From positions 849,929-913,928 of the forward strand of contig NC_009417.2 in NCBI RefSeq assembly GCF_000002875.2: a stretch of 64,000 nucleotides of DNA, in the 5' to 3' direction. Source of the stretch: Leishmania infantum JPCM5 (lineage: Eukaryota > Euglenozoa > Kinetoplastea > Trypanosomatida > Trypanosomatidae). The notes under the pieces are model-generated. The model worked only from the letters and a program-made list of their open reading frames with translations, was not told the origin of the DNA and did not search any database. Made by a program: the position numbers and the translations under genes. Numbering within the stretch: position 1 is the stretch's first letter; each line of letters opens with the position of its first letter. This document shows, piece by piece, positions 53,684 to 63,600 of this stretch.

Positions 53684-55630
53684 ATGGCAGCTTCCTTTGT
53701 GCCTCGGTTCCAGCTGAACACGTCGCGCAGCTCCGCCCGCAGTGGGGATGGTTTCGCTTCGCGGCTCGACCGCACTACCGCCCCTTACGCGGCCTCTGCG
53801 CGTCACAGCGCAAACAAAGGCGCCGGCACATACAATGATAGCGGCCGCCGGTACCCCCTCTTCAGCGCACTGAGTAGCAACAACAACACATTCTTGACGA
53901 ATAACACGTCTGGCAGTGACTGGCTGAGGGATGGCTACGCTGGCGGCCGAGACGCTGGCGCTGCCGCCGAACCGCTCTCGCCGACCCCACGCGTGAGCGA
54001 GGCGGCTGCTTGCCTTGGTGGCGGGTGGGCCGGCCCACACCAGCCCTACGCAGATCCGCAGCTCGGCGGAAGTGATGACGACGGTGGCCACCGCGAGGGC
54101 AGTGACAGCGGAGGCAGAGGTATTCCTGGCCCGTCTGCTACTCGTCCACTCTTCACTTCCTCCAGCGCCTCGCTTCCACGAGACAGGAATGTAATAGCAG
54201 GTAACACCGGCCGCCTCACGTGGACGGACAGCGCAGGCGTGACCGGAGGCGAGGAGACAGCAGCATGTTACTCCAGCTATTGGCCACGGTCCGCTGGTAC
54301 CGGCAGCACATGTGGCCCTGGTCGCTGGGGGCAGCGCTCGAGTGACCCTGCGCCGTCGTCAACGGCTCGCCCCGCCTTCACCAGCACGCTCGTTGGCACC
54401 TCATCTGGCGCTATGTCGTTCAGCAGGCACGGCTACTGCGGCGGCGGCGTTGGCCTCTCGGATGCCGATTGGCGAGGAGCAAGGACAACGGCCGACGGTG
54501 CCTTCGACTGGGGCGCTGATGTTCGAGGTGGAGGCACAGCTGGCCTTGTGAACAGTCGCTCCCGAGCGCGTGTCGACCGCTGGACCGACGAGGAGCCGTG
54601 CAGAGTAGCGAGGAGCAAAGAGATGTCGATCTGGAATGACGCGTCGACGATGGCGACCGACTCGTCCTCGATATCGCCTGAGGAGCGACCGCGATCACAG
54701 CGGCATCGACGCCGCCAACGCCACCAACGCGGGTCTCATCATGGGCGTAGCGGCGGCGGTGGCGAAGTGAACAGCAACGGCAGCCGCCATGACAGAGCGC
54801 ACGATGACGACGATGATGACTTCGACAGCATGAGGGATGGCGCTGAGGACGATTCTCTGTCGTTTGCGGAGGCTATCGTTAGCGCCATGGATGCGCAGCC
54901 AGTTGTCCCGCCGGGGCTTCTCCGAAATTTGCAGGAGCCACCGTTCATATGGAATCGACACCCCAGTCACGGTATCGTCCTGTGTCTCCTGCAGCATCGC
55001 GGCATCTACCTCCCACGCTATCGCGAGCTGGTGGATTACCACATGGCGGAGTTGTTCCTGCACTACCTCGATCTTTGCCGCGAAGGCGCGTTCTTCATCC
55101 ACTACTCCGCCGGCAAGTGGCCCAAAGAGCGCTTTTTCCGCATTCGCATGCTGCCGGTAAATCGTCTTGAGGCGGAAACGGAGCCGGTGCCGCACCTGGT
55201 CATCACCCTCCACGAAAGCGGCGTTGACATTCTCGACGCTATCCCGCTCGATGAACTCGTCGGCGTCACGGCGACGCCGCAGACCGCGTGCTTCCTGCCA
55301 TTTCTCGAGTCGCCGAAGACGATCATCGGCTGCCGTGAGGGCCGCGGCCACCGCGCCCGCTTGCCCGCGGATGGCGCCTTCAGTCTCTGGTTCTACGACG
55401 TGGCGCAACACAAGCCTCGCAGCGTAGACATCTTGACGTGCGATGCAAAGGTGTTCGACATCTGGACAAAGACTTTCCGAGGACTGGTGAGTGTGAACAG
55501 CTCCTCTATTGTACAGGTGGCATTGACGCCGCAGGGGGAGTCCGTGGAGTTGGCGGAGCTGACGCGGGCGGCTCAACAGCAGGGAGAGGTCGAGCGTCGC
55601 GAGCAGCGTGGGAGGTTGTCCTCCTCGTAG
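53684..55630 (+). CDS. Protein with C-terminal PH-like domain
   Basis: The protein has 648 residues from the ATG at 53684, two codons inside the open frame. Residues 1-400 are Gly/Ser/Arg/Asp-rich and probably disordered, with a His/Arg-rich and then poly-Asp stretch at about 340-385. A folded C-terminal part begins near 390. From about 460 to 605 it reads like a pleckstrin-homology-type domain: a strand FFIHYSAGKWPKERFFRIRML, further beta strands (LVITLHESGVDILDAIPLDE, FSLWFYDVAQ) and a closing helix with the conserved Trp (FDIWTKTFRGLVSV). The segment at 405-455 (PPFIWNRHPSHGIVLCLLQH) is also conserved-looking. PH folds bind phosphoinositides or proteins; no ligand can be inferred. Pattern-based, no close family recognised. 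Confidence 0.87.
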   Translation: MAASFVPRFQLNTSRSSARSGDGFASRLDRTTAPYAASARHSANKGAGTYNDSGRRYPLFSALSSNNNTFLTNNTSGSDWLRDGYAGGRDAGAAAEPLSPTPRVSEAAACLGGGWAGPHQPYADPQLGGSDDDGGHREGSDSGGRGIPGPSATRPLFTSSSASLPRDRNVIAGNTGRLTWTDSAGVTGGEETAACYSSYWPRSAGTGSTCGPGRWGQRSSDPAPSSTARPAFTSTLVGTSSGAMSFSRHGYCGGGVGLSDADWRGARTTADGAFDWGADVRGGGTAGLVNSRSRARVDRWTDEEPCRVARSKEMSIWNDASTMATDSSSISPEERPRSQRHRRRQRHQRGSHHGRSGGGGEVNSNGSRHDRAHDDDDDDFDSMRDGAEDDSLSFAEAIVSAMDAQPVVPPGLLRNLQEPPFIWNRHPSHGIVLCLLQHRGIYLPRYRELVDYHMAELFLHYLDLCREGAFFIHYSAGKWPKERFFRIRMLPVNRLEAETEPVPHLVITLHESGVDILDAIPLDELVGVTATPQTACFLPFLESPKTIIGCREGRGHRARLPADGAFSLWFYDVAQHKPRSVDILTCDAKVFDIWTKTFRGLVSVNSSSIVQVALTPQGESVELAELTRAAQQQGEVERREQRGRLSSS

Positions 55631-56288
55631 AAGGCGGCCGCGGCGAGGTGGTGTTGGTGCGAGGGAGCGCAACATAAGGGGTGCGACGAACAGAGGGGTG
55701 GGGAGAAGTGTGTGTGTCTCATTGTCCCTGCAGGTGTGCCCCTCCCTCTCCCGTCCGACGGCGCCTTTTTGCCGATCACCGCGGCGCCAGCTTGCATGTG
55801 GGCGTAGACGGATCCCTTATGCGTCGGCCTCGCTTCACCGCTTCACCGCTCTGCAACGAAAACGAAAACAAAAATGAAGGCGACAATGTCTCTGTCTCTC
55901 CGTCTGCGCTCGTGCTGCTTACCAGCGTCTCACGCACTCTGTGCGTCTCTGCGCAGACGCTCAGACACGCGCGCACGTGAAGGAAGCATGCCCGTCCATG
56001 ACCAGTGACTCACAAGGGCTACTTGCGTGTGCACTCGCCTCTATTCGCTTGCCTATCATCCGACTCTCGTCACGCCCCGTCTACCTCTGTCTCTCGCTGG
56101 TGTGTAGTGGCACGGCCACCCGCACGCCTTCTTTCTCTTATTCTGCTCCCCGTTGCCAGCCTGCCCCTTTTCTGGCTCCTGCACCACACAGACACACAGA
56201 CACACACAAACACACACACATATATATATATATATCAAAAGGGAGGAAGTGCGTAGGGCTTTGTGCTCGGGTACGCATCGCCATCATT
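55631..56288. other. Spacer with AC/AT repeat upstream of a short gene
   Basis: No gene is supported. The in-frame extension of the next gene through this stretch lacks a good start and contains the repeat-encoded Thr-His and Ile-Tyr runs. Confidence 0.7.
56184..56235. repeat. AC plus TA microsatellite
   Basis: Imperfect AC units are followed by about eight TA units, ending 54 bases before the start codon of the next gene. They are therefore probably in its 5' UTR or just upstream of it. Confidence 0.92.
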
Positions 56289-57224
56289 ATGAACACTCGC
56301 CGTAAGATGATTCAGGCGAAGCCTGATGTCCCGTCGACGCACTGGCATCTGATGAACGAGGACTTCTATCCCCTCTTCGAGGCAGACATGCGGCAGCATG
56401 TGGAGTACTGGTACAACATGGCCGCCACGGGTGTGCAACGTGACATCTTTCGCCGTATCTGCAACGCCATTTATCGGCAAGATCCCGCCACCCCAGACCC
56501 GACCTTCAACGTGGCCTTCACTGAGACCGTCGAGCTGGAACAAGTGCGCCTTCTCCTAAAGAACTACGGGGTCGTACTTTCTGAAAATGTTGGCAAGCCA
56601 AAGACGCGTGTGTGGCTGCTACACTGCGGCAAGTCGGCCCGCGACCGAAACGAGTTTCGCTCCGTCTTCACTGGCTGCCAGACCACCTACGAGCGACGCA
56701 GCGTCATGCACGCGGACTACGTAGCCCCAGACCCCGCCAGCTACCCGGACGATCGCACGCATTTCATGCGGTCCGTTGACTGGACTAGTCTGAAGACGCG
56801 GGAGGCGATGCTAAAGCTAGAGGCGCAGCGCCGTGCGAACGGGGGGGTCATGAGAAGTCAGCTGGACAAGCTTTCCTCCACTATTGCCGACGAGCAGCGC
56901 CGCATGAACGGCGACGGCAAGCCAATGCAGCGCACTACAAAGCCGAAGAATCAGTTTGACGGGGTAAACGTCTTGTCGTCTCTGGGCTTTGACGGGGTGC
57001 CTGCGGAGGAGGCGGTGGCGCAGCTAAAGGCGAAGCAGAACGCGCACCGGGAGGCTGAGTGGTACTACGTGGACAAGGATAGAAGCACCGTCTACAAGGC
57101 ACGTCCCAACAAGGGCCCGGCTGCTGCCGCCGCTGCTAGCAGGCCTAACAGGGGTGAGGGCGGTATTCTTGCCTCCGTCACCTCAGAGCCGATGACGCGG
57201 TGGGTGAACAAGACGTGCTTTTAG
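56289..57224 (+). CDS. Hypothetical basic protein
   Basis: The protein has 311 residues from the ATG at 56289, chosen because the sequence before it is repeat and UTR. The N-terminal half (about 10-160) looks ordered, with aromatic-rich segments such as HWHLMNEDFYPLFEADM and HVEYWYNMAATGVQRDIF and a possible helical repeat. A charged helix lies at about 175-215, then a Lys/Pro/Asn-rich linker with DGVNVLSSLGFDGVPAEEA, and the end (GGILASVTSEPMTRWVN) is compact. No domain is recognised; no signal peptide or membrane segment is seen. The conserved-looking aromatic composition argues for a real, folded protein, perhaps flagellar, but that is a guess. Confidence 0.87.
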   Translation: MNTRRKMIQAKPDVPSTHWHLMNEDFYPLFEADMRQHVEYWYNMAATGVQRDIFRRICNAIYRQDPATPDPTFNVAFTETVELEQVRLLLKNYGVVLSENVGKPKTRVWLLHCGKSARDRNEFRSVFTGCQTTYERRSVMHADYVAPDPASYPDDRTHFMRSVDWTSLKTREAMLKLEAQRRANGGVMRSQLDKLSSTIADEQRRMNGDGKPMQRTTKPKNQFDGVNVLSSLGFDGVPAEEAVAQLKAKQNAHREAEWYYVDKDRSTVYKARPNKGPAAAAAASRPNRGEGGILASVTSEPMTRWVNKTCF

Positions 57225-58142
57225 GCAGATATGTACTGTTGCTGCTGCTGATCGCCTGATTGACTGCGCGCATCTGTGTGTACGTGCGCCCTGTGCTTTG
57301 GGTGCGCCGCCGTGCGATGTAATGTATTACTGATGCCCCTTGTTCTCTTCAGCCTTGTTGTGTCCTCTCTTGCATTTTCTTCGCGCTGTTACAGGTAAGC
57401 GGCATTCTTTGGCGTTTCGAGGTGGACACCTGAGCTGCCCACTCGCGCGGTGTGTGCATCTGTAACTGTCCCAACGATCATCACGTCTCCGCCTTTGCCA
57501 TGTACACCCGACTACTCACTGAACGATGAAGGCGGGCGGATAATGCATCTCATGCTGGTGCGACGGCCACTGCCGCCTTCCTGCACTGGCAAACCTGACA
57601 CCACGTAAAGTCGGATGAGTATCTGCTGGAACGCAGAAGCAAGGACCACCACACCCTCCATCACGGTGGGGCGGCGGCTTTCTCTTGCCATTGTTTTGCC
57701 CTGGCCTCACCGATGCCTTGCCCGCCCTCGCCGGCGCTTGTGCTACCCCACGGCTGCACTTAATGCTGCTTCTCATGTCCCTCCTCCCCACGGCGTTTGT
57801 GTTGCCTCATCGCCTATCGCACATGCAACCGTACAACCCCTCACAGCACCACGCCGTTTCGACGCCGAGCCGTTCTCGGGCACGTTTTTCTTCACGCCGC
57901 CGTGACCCCGTGGCTCACGTTCTCTCTCGCTCCCACTGCGGCACTCACAGGTGGCGCCTTCCTTTCGGTTATCCCTGCGGCCCATACACCGCCGCAACAC
58001 CCTCTCACTCGCCGTCTCGCCTGATCTTCTCAGGGAGCGGCGTTGTTTTCTCTGTCGCGGGACCACGGACGGGCGCAAGGCCGCTGGGCTCCCCTTCTTG
58101 TTATAGCGTGCTTCTCTTTCCCGCTTCTGGCCTACCTAAGCG
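57225..58142. other. Spacer upstream of the DWNN-RING gene
   Basis: No gene is supported. A 264-residue frame at 57685-58479 starts with a non-ATG or UTR context and overlaps the real gene in another frame. Confidence 0.7.
57986..58033 (+). promoter_or_regulatory. Candidate trans-splice acceptor for the DWNN-RING gene
   Basis: A CT-rich stretch at about 57986-58030 is followed by AG at 58032-58033. This gives a 5' UTR of about 110 nt. Confidence 0.45.
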
Positions 58143-59510
58143 ATGGAGGGCATCATCCAGTACAGGCTGCTGGGCAACCACCCAGCCGCCTCGGGACGCT
58201 ATCTCACCGTCGGCTTCCCTGGCGAGACCACCACGACGGACAAGATACTGGACCAGATCATTCAAGAGCACCGCATCAACACCAGTCGCTACAAGCTGGA
58301 GGTGTGCCGACTGGTACCAAGTCGTGATGCCCCGGCATCCGCGCCGGTTCCGGCGCTACCTCCTCCAGAGAGCAGTGGTAGCGCCTTCTCATGGTCAGGC
58401 GCGGCGGCGGGGGCACCGAATGCGCTCGTGCCTGTCGTCATCCGCGGCCCCGACGCGCTTTGCACGTATGATCGACTGACCATTACGGTTTCCAAGCGTG
58501 ACCTTGCCGACGACGAGGCGTCACGGAAGGAGAGGGAGCAGCTTGAGCGCCAGAGACAGCTGAAGGAAATGGAGGAGCAGCTGCTCTCGGGAACTTCAGG
58601 GTTCGGGCACTTCATCGATGGCGGCGCCGGCGCCCACACCGCAGTCTCGCCGCCTCCCCGGCCCTCCCGCTTCTCCCGCTCGGCCGCTGGTGCGCTGCCG
58701 TCCTCATCGCCAGCTGCGCCGGCGGTGGACAACCTGCGCCTTCAGCGCGCGGCAGCTCTGGCCAGTCAGCTTTTCCCTATCATGAAGGGTCAGAGCAGCG
58801 CGTCCAAGGGGCTTCACGATGCCGACAACACTCACCGTTGCGTCCTTTGTCGCCTTTCGGCGTTTGAGGAGACACTGACGGCGTGCTGCCGTTTTTGCGT
58901 GTGCCGCAGCTGCTACGCGTCCGCGTCAGAGATGGTGATGAATGAGGATCAGTGCCCTGTGTGTGGCATCATAGCGTCTTCCGCGTCGCGGGCTGGTACG
59001 GCTGCCACGACAGATCTCCACGGCGAAAGCCTCGCGAACGCCGGTGGCGACTCCACCGCATACAGGAAGCGTGAGCGGGCTGCCAAACCTGAGGACCGAC
59101 GCTTGTGGAAGCGCGAGGAGGGTGAGCCAAACATGCCGCTGCAGCGAACGACGAGCGTGCAAGGTGCCGCGGCCGCGAACAGCGGCAGCGTTCACGGCGA
59201 TGGTCGGGCCGAAACCGATGTCTTGGCACGGCCTTGCGACGCAGCTGCTAGTGCTCCTTCGTCTACGAAGGCTTCTGGGTCTGGTCGCGCGACAGTGCCA
59301 GACGTGGCTGGGTCACGCACCGGCAGCGGCGGGGATGCCGGCGATGCGGCTGCTGCTACGCCCTTCTCGAAGGACGTGCTGCGGACGGAGGAGCGCCTTC
59401 GCAGCGACCTGGATCAGGCGCTATCCATGCTGGATGCTCCCGACCCGCTCTCAGCGGCAGCGAAGGCGAAGCGCATCATCGGTGCCGAACTGGCCGCCTT
59501 ATGCGAGTGA
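58143..59510 (+). CDS. DWNN-like and RING-finger protein (RBBP6/Mpe1 type)
   Basis: The protein has 455 residues. Residues 4 to about 118 look like a DWNN ubiquitin-like domain: IIQYRLLGN, a Thr-rich turn, a helix DKILDQIIQEHRIN, 'KLEVCRLV', then after a Pro/Ser-rich insertion the final strands 'VPVVIRGP' and 'LTITVSKRDL'. A RING/U-box-type zinc finger is at 233-275, with C233, C236, C248-C249, C254, C257, C271 and C274. Its CCxxxxCxxC and CPxC pattern is that of RBBP6. RBBP6 and yeast Mpe1 act in mRNA 3'-end cleavage and polyadenylation and bind ubiquitin-type ligases. No CCHC zinc knuckle is seen between the two domains, unlike the standard order. The C-terminal region is low complexity with a short coil at the end. 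Confidence 0.88.
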   Translation: MEGIIQYRLLGNHPAASGRYLTVGFPGETTTTDKILDQIIQEHRINTSRYKLEVCRLVPSRDAPASAPVPALPPPESSGSAFSWSGAAAGAPNALVPVVIRGPDALCTYDRLTITVSKRDLADDEASRKEREQLERQRQLKEMEEQLLSGTSGFGHFIDGGAGAHTAVSPPPRPSRFSRSAAGALPSSSPAAPAVDNLRLQRAAALASQLFPIMKGQSSASKGLHDADNTHRCVLCRLSAFEETLTACCRFCVCRSCYASASEMVMNEDQCPVCGIIASSASRAGTAATTDLHGESLANAGGDSTAYRKRERAAKPEDRRLWKREEGEPNMPLQRTTSVQGAAAANSGSVHGDGRAETDVLARPCDAAASAPSSTKASGSGRATVPDVAGSRTGSGGDAGDAAAATPFSKDVLRTEERLRSDLDQALSMLDAPDPLSAAAKAKRIIGAELAALCE

Positions 59511-60593
59511 ACGGATCTGCTGTTGCACATGTCGTGCGGTGCCAAGCTTTCACAATTGTGCGTGCGAGTGCGTGTGGCGGCAATGACATGTGATAGTGGC
59601 GCCAACGTCAAGGGCACCGGGGTAGCATGTGCCCCAGAAGACCTGCTGGATCGAGAGGCCGTGGTGCGCCAATCGGCCACCTGGGTCCTGTTGACGAGCA
59701 CGCAAAAAGAGCAGTGAGGTGGTATGGTACCCTTCCAGGTGTAGCTGCGTGTCGATGTGGATGCGAGGATGCCACTGGCACTGCACGCCGTGCGCAAGGC
59801 TGCAGCAAGTGAAGAAGCGAAAAGAGCAGGAGCCCCTGCGCGTTGCCATGCAATCCCCACCGTGGAACGCGCCCATCTCGCAACCGCCCCCCTCCCCGCT
59901 ATTGAGGGAATTGTAATTGGTTTCAACTGATGAAGGCGCTGCCTGCCGCACGCGGCTCGGGGTGGGGCTTCCTTTACTTTAATCCGTCCTCTCTTTCAGC
60001 GTCCGCAGCGATGCACACTCTGTGCCCTGCGTGTATCGTTCGTTGGTGGCGCATAGCAGATGCGCGACCGACCTTCTCCAGCACCTCTTTCCTCACCGTC
60101 ACGCTGTACCCCCCCCTTCTCTCTCTAAATTCCGTGATGCCCGTCCCCCTCCCTCGCACGCGATGCACTGCACGGGCGGCTCCACCGCAGCACTCTACTC
60201 ACGGAGAAGCAGACGAGAAGAAAGCGCAACACTTTCATTGTGCCCTATTTTTTGCTTTATTCGTGGTCGCACTTGTCGTGCGCCGCATTCTGCAGACACT
60301 TGCCTACATTCTGTCGTTGCTGCCTGCTGCGTGGGCACGTACCCACAGACAAACGCTCGACGCGCGCGCGCAGGTCCACACCCTCCCTCTCACTGCTTTC
60401 GGTCAACTGGCTTGCGCTCTTGGCTTACCCCCACCTTTCCTTCTGTGATTGTCTCCTTGCGCCTTTCGTTTCCTTGCCTCCCTGGCAGCTTGGGCGAAAC
60501 CGCGCGTGTCATCTTGCAGGGCTCTCTGGGCGGTCGCGTTGAAGGCGCAGCTAGTCGCAGTGGCTTCTCCATGGAGCGTGACGTGCCCGCTAA
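59511..60593. other. Spacer upstream of the fusion glycosidase
   Basis: About 59.51-59.93 kb lacks pyrimidine runs; its - strand is open for 133 codons but unlike any known protein. From 60.0 kb on the sequence is pyrimidine-rich up to the acceptor at 60487-60488. Confidence 0.65.
60430..60488 (+). promoter_or_regulatory. Strong trans-splice acceptor for the fusion enzyme
   Basis: A long CT-rich tract from about 60430 to 60483 contains no AG, and the first AG is at 60487-60488. This predicts a 5' UTR of about 105 nt that includes an upstream ATG. Confidence 0.65.
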
Positions 60594-60651
60594 ATGCCGT
60601 CGTCGTCGTCGCCGCATCGCTACACGGTGTCGCTCTACCGTTACGACTTGA
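60571..60651 (+). CDS. Upstream open reading frame overlapping the main start
   Basis: An ATG at 60571 lies between the predicted splice acceptor and the main start, in another frame. It encodes 26 residues with a run of arginines and stops at 60651, so it overlaps the main start at 60594. It may reduce translation of the main frame; whether it is translated is unknown. Confidence 0.3.
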   Translation: MERDVPAKCRRRRRRIATRCRSTVTT

Positions 60652-63600
60652 CACATGGCATGGCACGCAACCTCGGCCCGATGCTGATCGGGCGGGAGCT
60701 CGAGGGCATCTGGCACACTTCCATCGTCGTGTACGGAAAGGAGTACTACTTCGACGGAGGTGTCGGCATTGTCAGCGACCCGAATCCTGGCCACACACGC
60801 TTCGGCCAGCCGTATCGCACCGAAGTGCTTGGGCAGACGACGAAGCGAGAGGAGGAGTTCTGTGCGTGGACACAGCAGCAGCACCGCGCCGGCTTCGGCC
60901 CCAACGACTACCGCATTCTCGACAACAACTGCAACAGCTTCTCGGACGCGGCGAGCATGTACCTCCTGGGGCGTCACATTTCACAAGACGTGCTTGAAAT
61001 GATCCCCACGTTGCTCTCCACTCCCGTAGGGCAGATGCTACGGCCGATGCTGGAGCAGGCCACGTCCGGCGGTGCAGGCATTGCCGCCGCTGGCATGCTC
61101 GCTCCTTTCAGCTCTTCCCTTGCGTCGCCGCCGATGACTGGCGGCGGCGACGCGTGTGCTGGGCTGCTGAGCACTCGTCAGACGATGACAGAGGCGGACG
61201 AGGAGGACTTGATGGTGGCGCAGGCGATGCTGGAGAGCAATGAGACAATCGCGGACGGGCACCTCAGCCCCGCGGAGGCGTTTGAGAAGACCATCAGCGG
61301 CGCCACGCTACTGCGGACGGTGATACTGAATATTTGCGAGCACCCCAGCGATGCCAAGTATCGGGCACTGTCTACCGAGAGCACGGCTTATCAGACAAAA
61401 CTGAAGCCACTCGAGACGTATGGGGTGACGGAGCTGCTGCGCATTGCAGGCTTTCGCCGCCGTCCGCACAGCAGCGGCGCCGGCGGTGAGCAGTGGTTCC
61501 TGTCGGACAGCGATGGCAGCGGAGCTGTGCTGCGTCGTGTGGCGGAGGTTCTCGAGGCAACCATCGTGAACATCCAGGCCGCTGCCGACGAAGCGGCCAA
61601 GAGGCGAGGCAGAGAGAAGAGCGCAGGCGTCGCAAACAAAGAGGCGGTGAGCGGCTCCTCGGCTCATTCGCCATGCCCCCCTCCTCCGCCTGCTCTTGCA
61701 TCCGGTGCTGCGCCAACAGCGGCTCATGCCGAGGCACCGCTCAAGGCGCCCTCGCCAGCGACGGCGAAGGACGGCTTCGATGCGCACAAGAGAAAATTTG
61801 CCAAGTTCTGCCTGCCGCCGTTTCCGGAGGACTGGATCCCGCTCCCCGTTGGCAGGGAATCAGGGGCCCCACTCTTCTCTATCCGCTGCCGCGTCACGAG
61901 CACTTCGGAGTGTCCTTACTGCTTTGGCAAGTGCCGCCTCTCCGAAAATCTGGAGCACCTGAAGGCTTACTACTGCAGCAGCGACGGCAGAGAAGTTGAG
62001 ATATACGGCGGGTACGAGGTTCTCTGCGTGCGGCGTGGGGAGGAAAAGGCGCTGACGTGGGTGCCGGCGCCGTTGGCGTTCGCGGCGCAAGCTCAGCACA
62101 GCACACGGTTCATTTTCACGGCCTACGGTCACTTTGGTGTTGGTCGGGCCGAGTATGGAGGCGGCGTGCACCCCGGCGTCATGGAGCCGTCTGGCCGCTG
62201 CGTGGTGCCCTACGGCGGACGCGCCGTCGTCGTTACCAACGACGCCGAGGTACTCTGCGAGACGGCCAGGCTGCCGCCGGCGGTGGTGCGGGAGTTAAAG
62301 AGGCTTGAGCGCGGTACGCATTTGGCCGAGCTGTTGCGTGCCGCTAGCGGCCAGCCAATCGACTCCTTTGACGAGCTCCTGCACACATGGCAGCCGCCGA
62401 CGTTTTACATGAAGCCGCGCTCACTGCGCCCGCACACTGTTCTCGGACCGACGTCGGTAGCGTGGGGTGTAACAGAAGACGCCGCCAAGAGGAGTGCGGT
62501 CGACGTGGCAGGCCGAGAGCCTTCCCCGGCTATCAGTGAGTCAGCGGCATACAGCGCGTTGCCGCTGGCGCCGCGCTTGCTTGTCTGCCACGACATGGGC
62601 GGAGGCTACACGCGCGCCGACCGCCGCGTCTTTCTTTGCGAAGGCGCGCCAGCATCTGCCACCGCATCTGCGGAGGGGATGGGCAAGGATGGTAGGACTA
62701 CTCCGTACGTGCGCCTGGAGACCGTGGAGGGCGCGTACACGGTGAGCTACTGGAATCGCGTTGACTACTTCGCGTACTTCTCGCATAGGCGGATTAGCGT
62801 GCCGCCACGTGAGTGGATTGAAAATGGCCACAGCCACGGTGTGCCAGTGCTTGCTACCCTGATCACCGAGGGGGACGGCAGTGTTGCGGACCTGGAGCTG
62901 CTCTTAACCGATGCGAGGCGCATGGCGGCCATCATTGCTCGCCTGGTGGACGTGTGTGATACCTACGGCTTCGACGGCTATCTCCTCAACATCGAAAGCC
63001 CACTCCCACCGAACATGGCGAAGCGCCTCGTCGTCTTCTGCAGATTGCTCCGCAAACAGCTGAACCGCCCCTCTTCGGCGGCGCGTGGCGCACCAGCTGC
63101 GGCGGTGGCCGCCGATCGCCTCGTTATCTGGTACGATGCAGTCACCATTGAGGGAAAGCTGATGTACCAGAACGCACTCAACTCCCACAACAAGCCGTTC
63201 TTTGACGTTGGTGATGGCATCTTCACCAATTACTTCTGGGAGCCAATGCACCTGGCGCAGACCAAGACGATCGCCGGCAACCGAGGCGCCGACGTCTACG
63301 TCGGCGTGGACGTCTTTGGCAGGGGCATGTATGGCGGGGGCGGCTACAACACGCACGTTGCTGTCGCCGAAGCCGCGCACGCGCGCTTGTCGGTGGCGCT
63401 TTTTGCCCCTGGCTGGACGATGGAGTGCGAGAGCAACGGCAGGCGCGACAGTTTTCAGAAGGCGGAAGGCCGGATGTGGTTCCCTATGCAGGAGAAGTTC
63501 TCCTATCACGCCCGGATCATCTGGCCCACAGGTGCCACCACAGGTTCCCCGCAACCGTCCACCACGGCTGACGCGCGGGATACACACCGCGAGCAGGCGC

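Noticed and set aside
57685..58479. 264-codon frame overlapping the DWNN-RING gene
   Set aside because: It is a different frame of UTR and of the real gene; the frame at 58143 encodes recognisable domains.
59550..59951. 133-codon frame on the - strand in the DWNN-RING 3' UTR
   Set aside because: No protein-like pattern; His/Gln/Thr-rich with no family resemblance. The unusual composition is noted as a finding instead.
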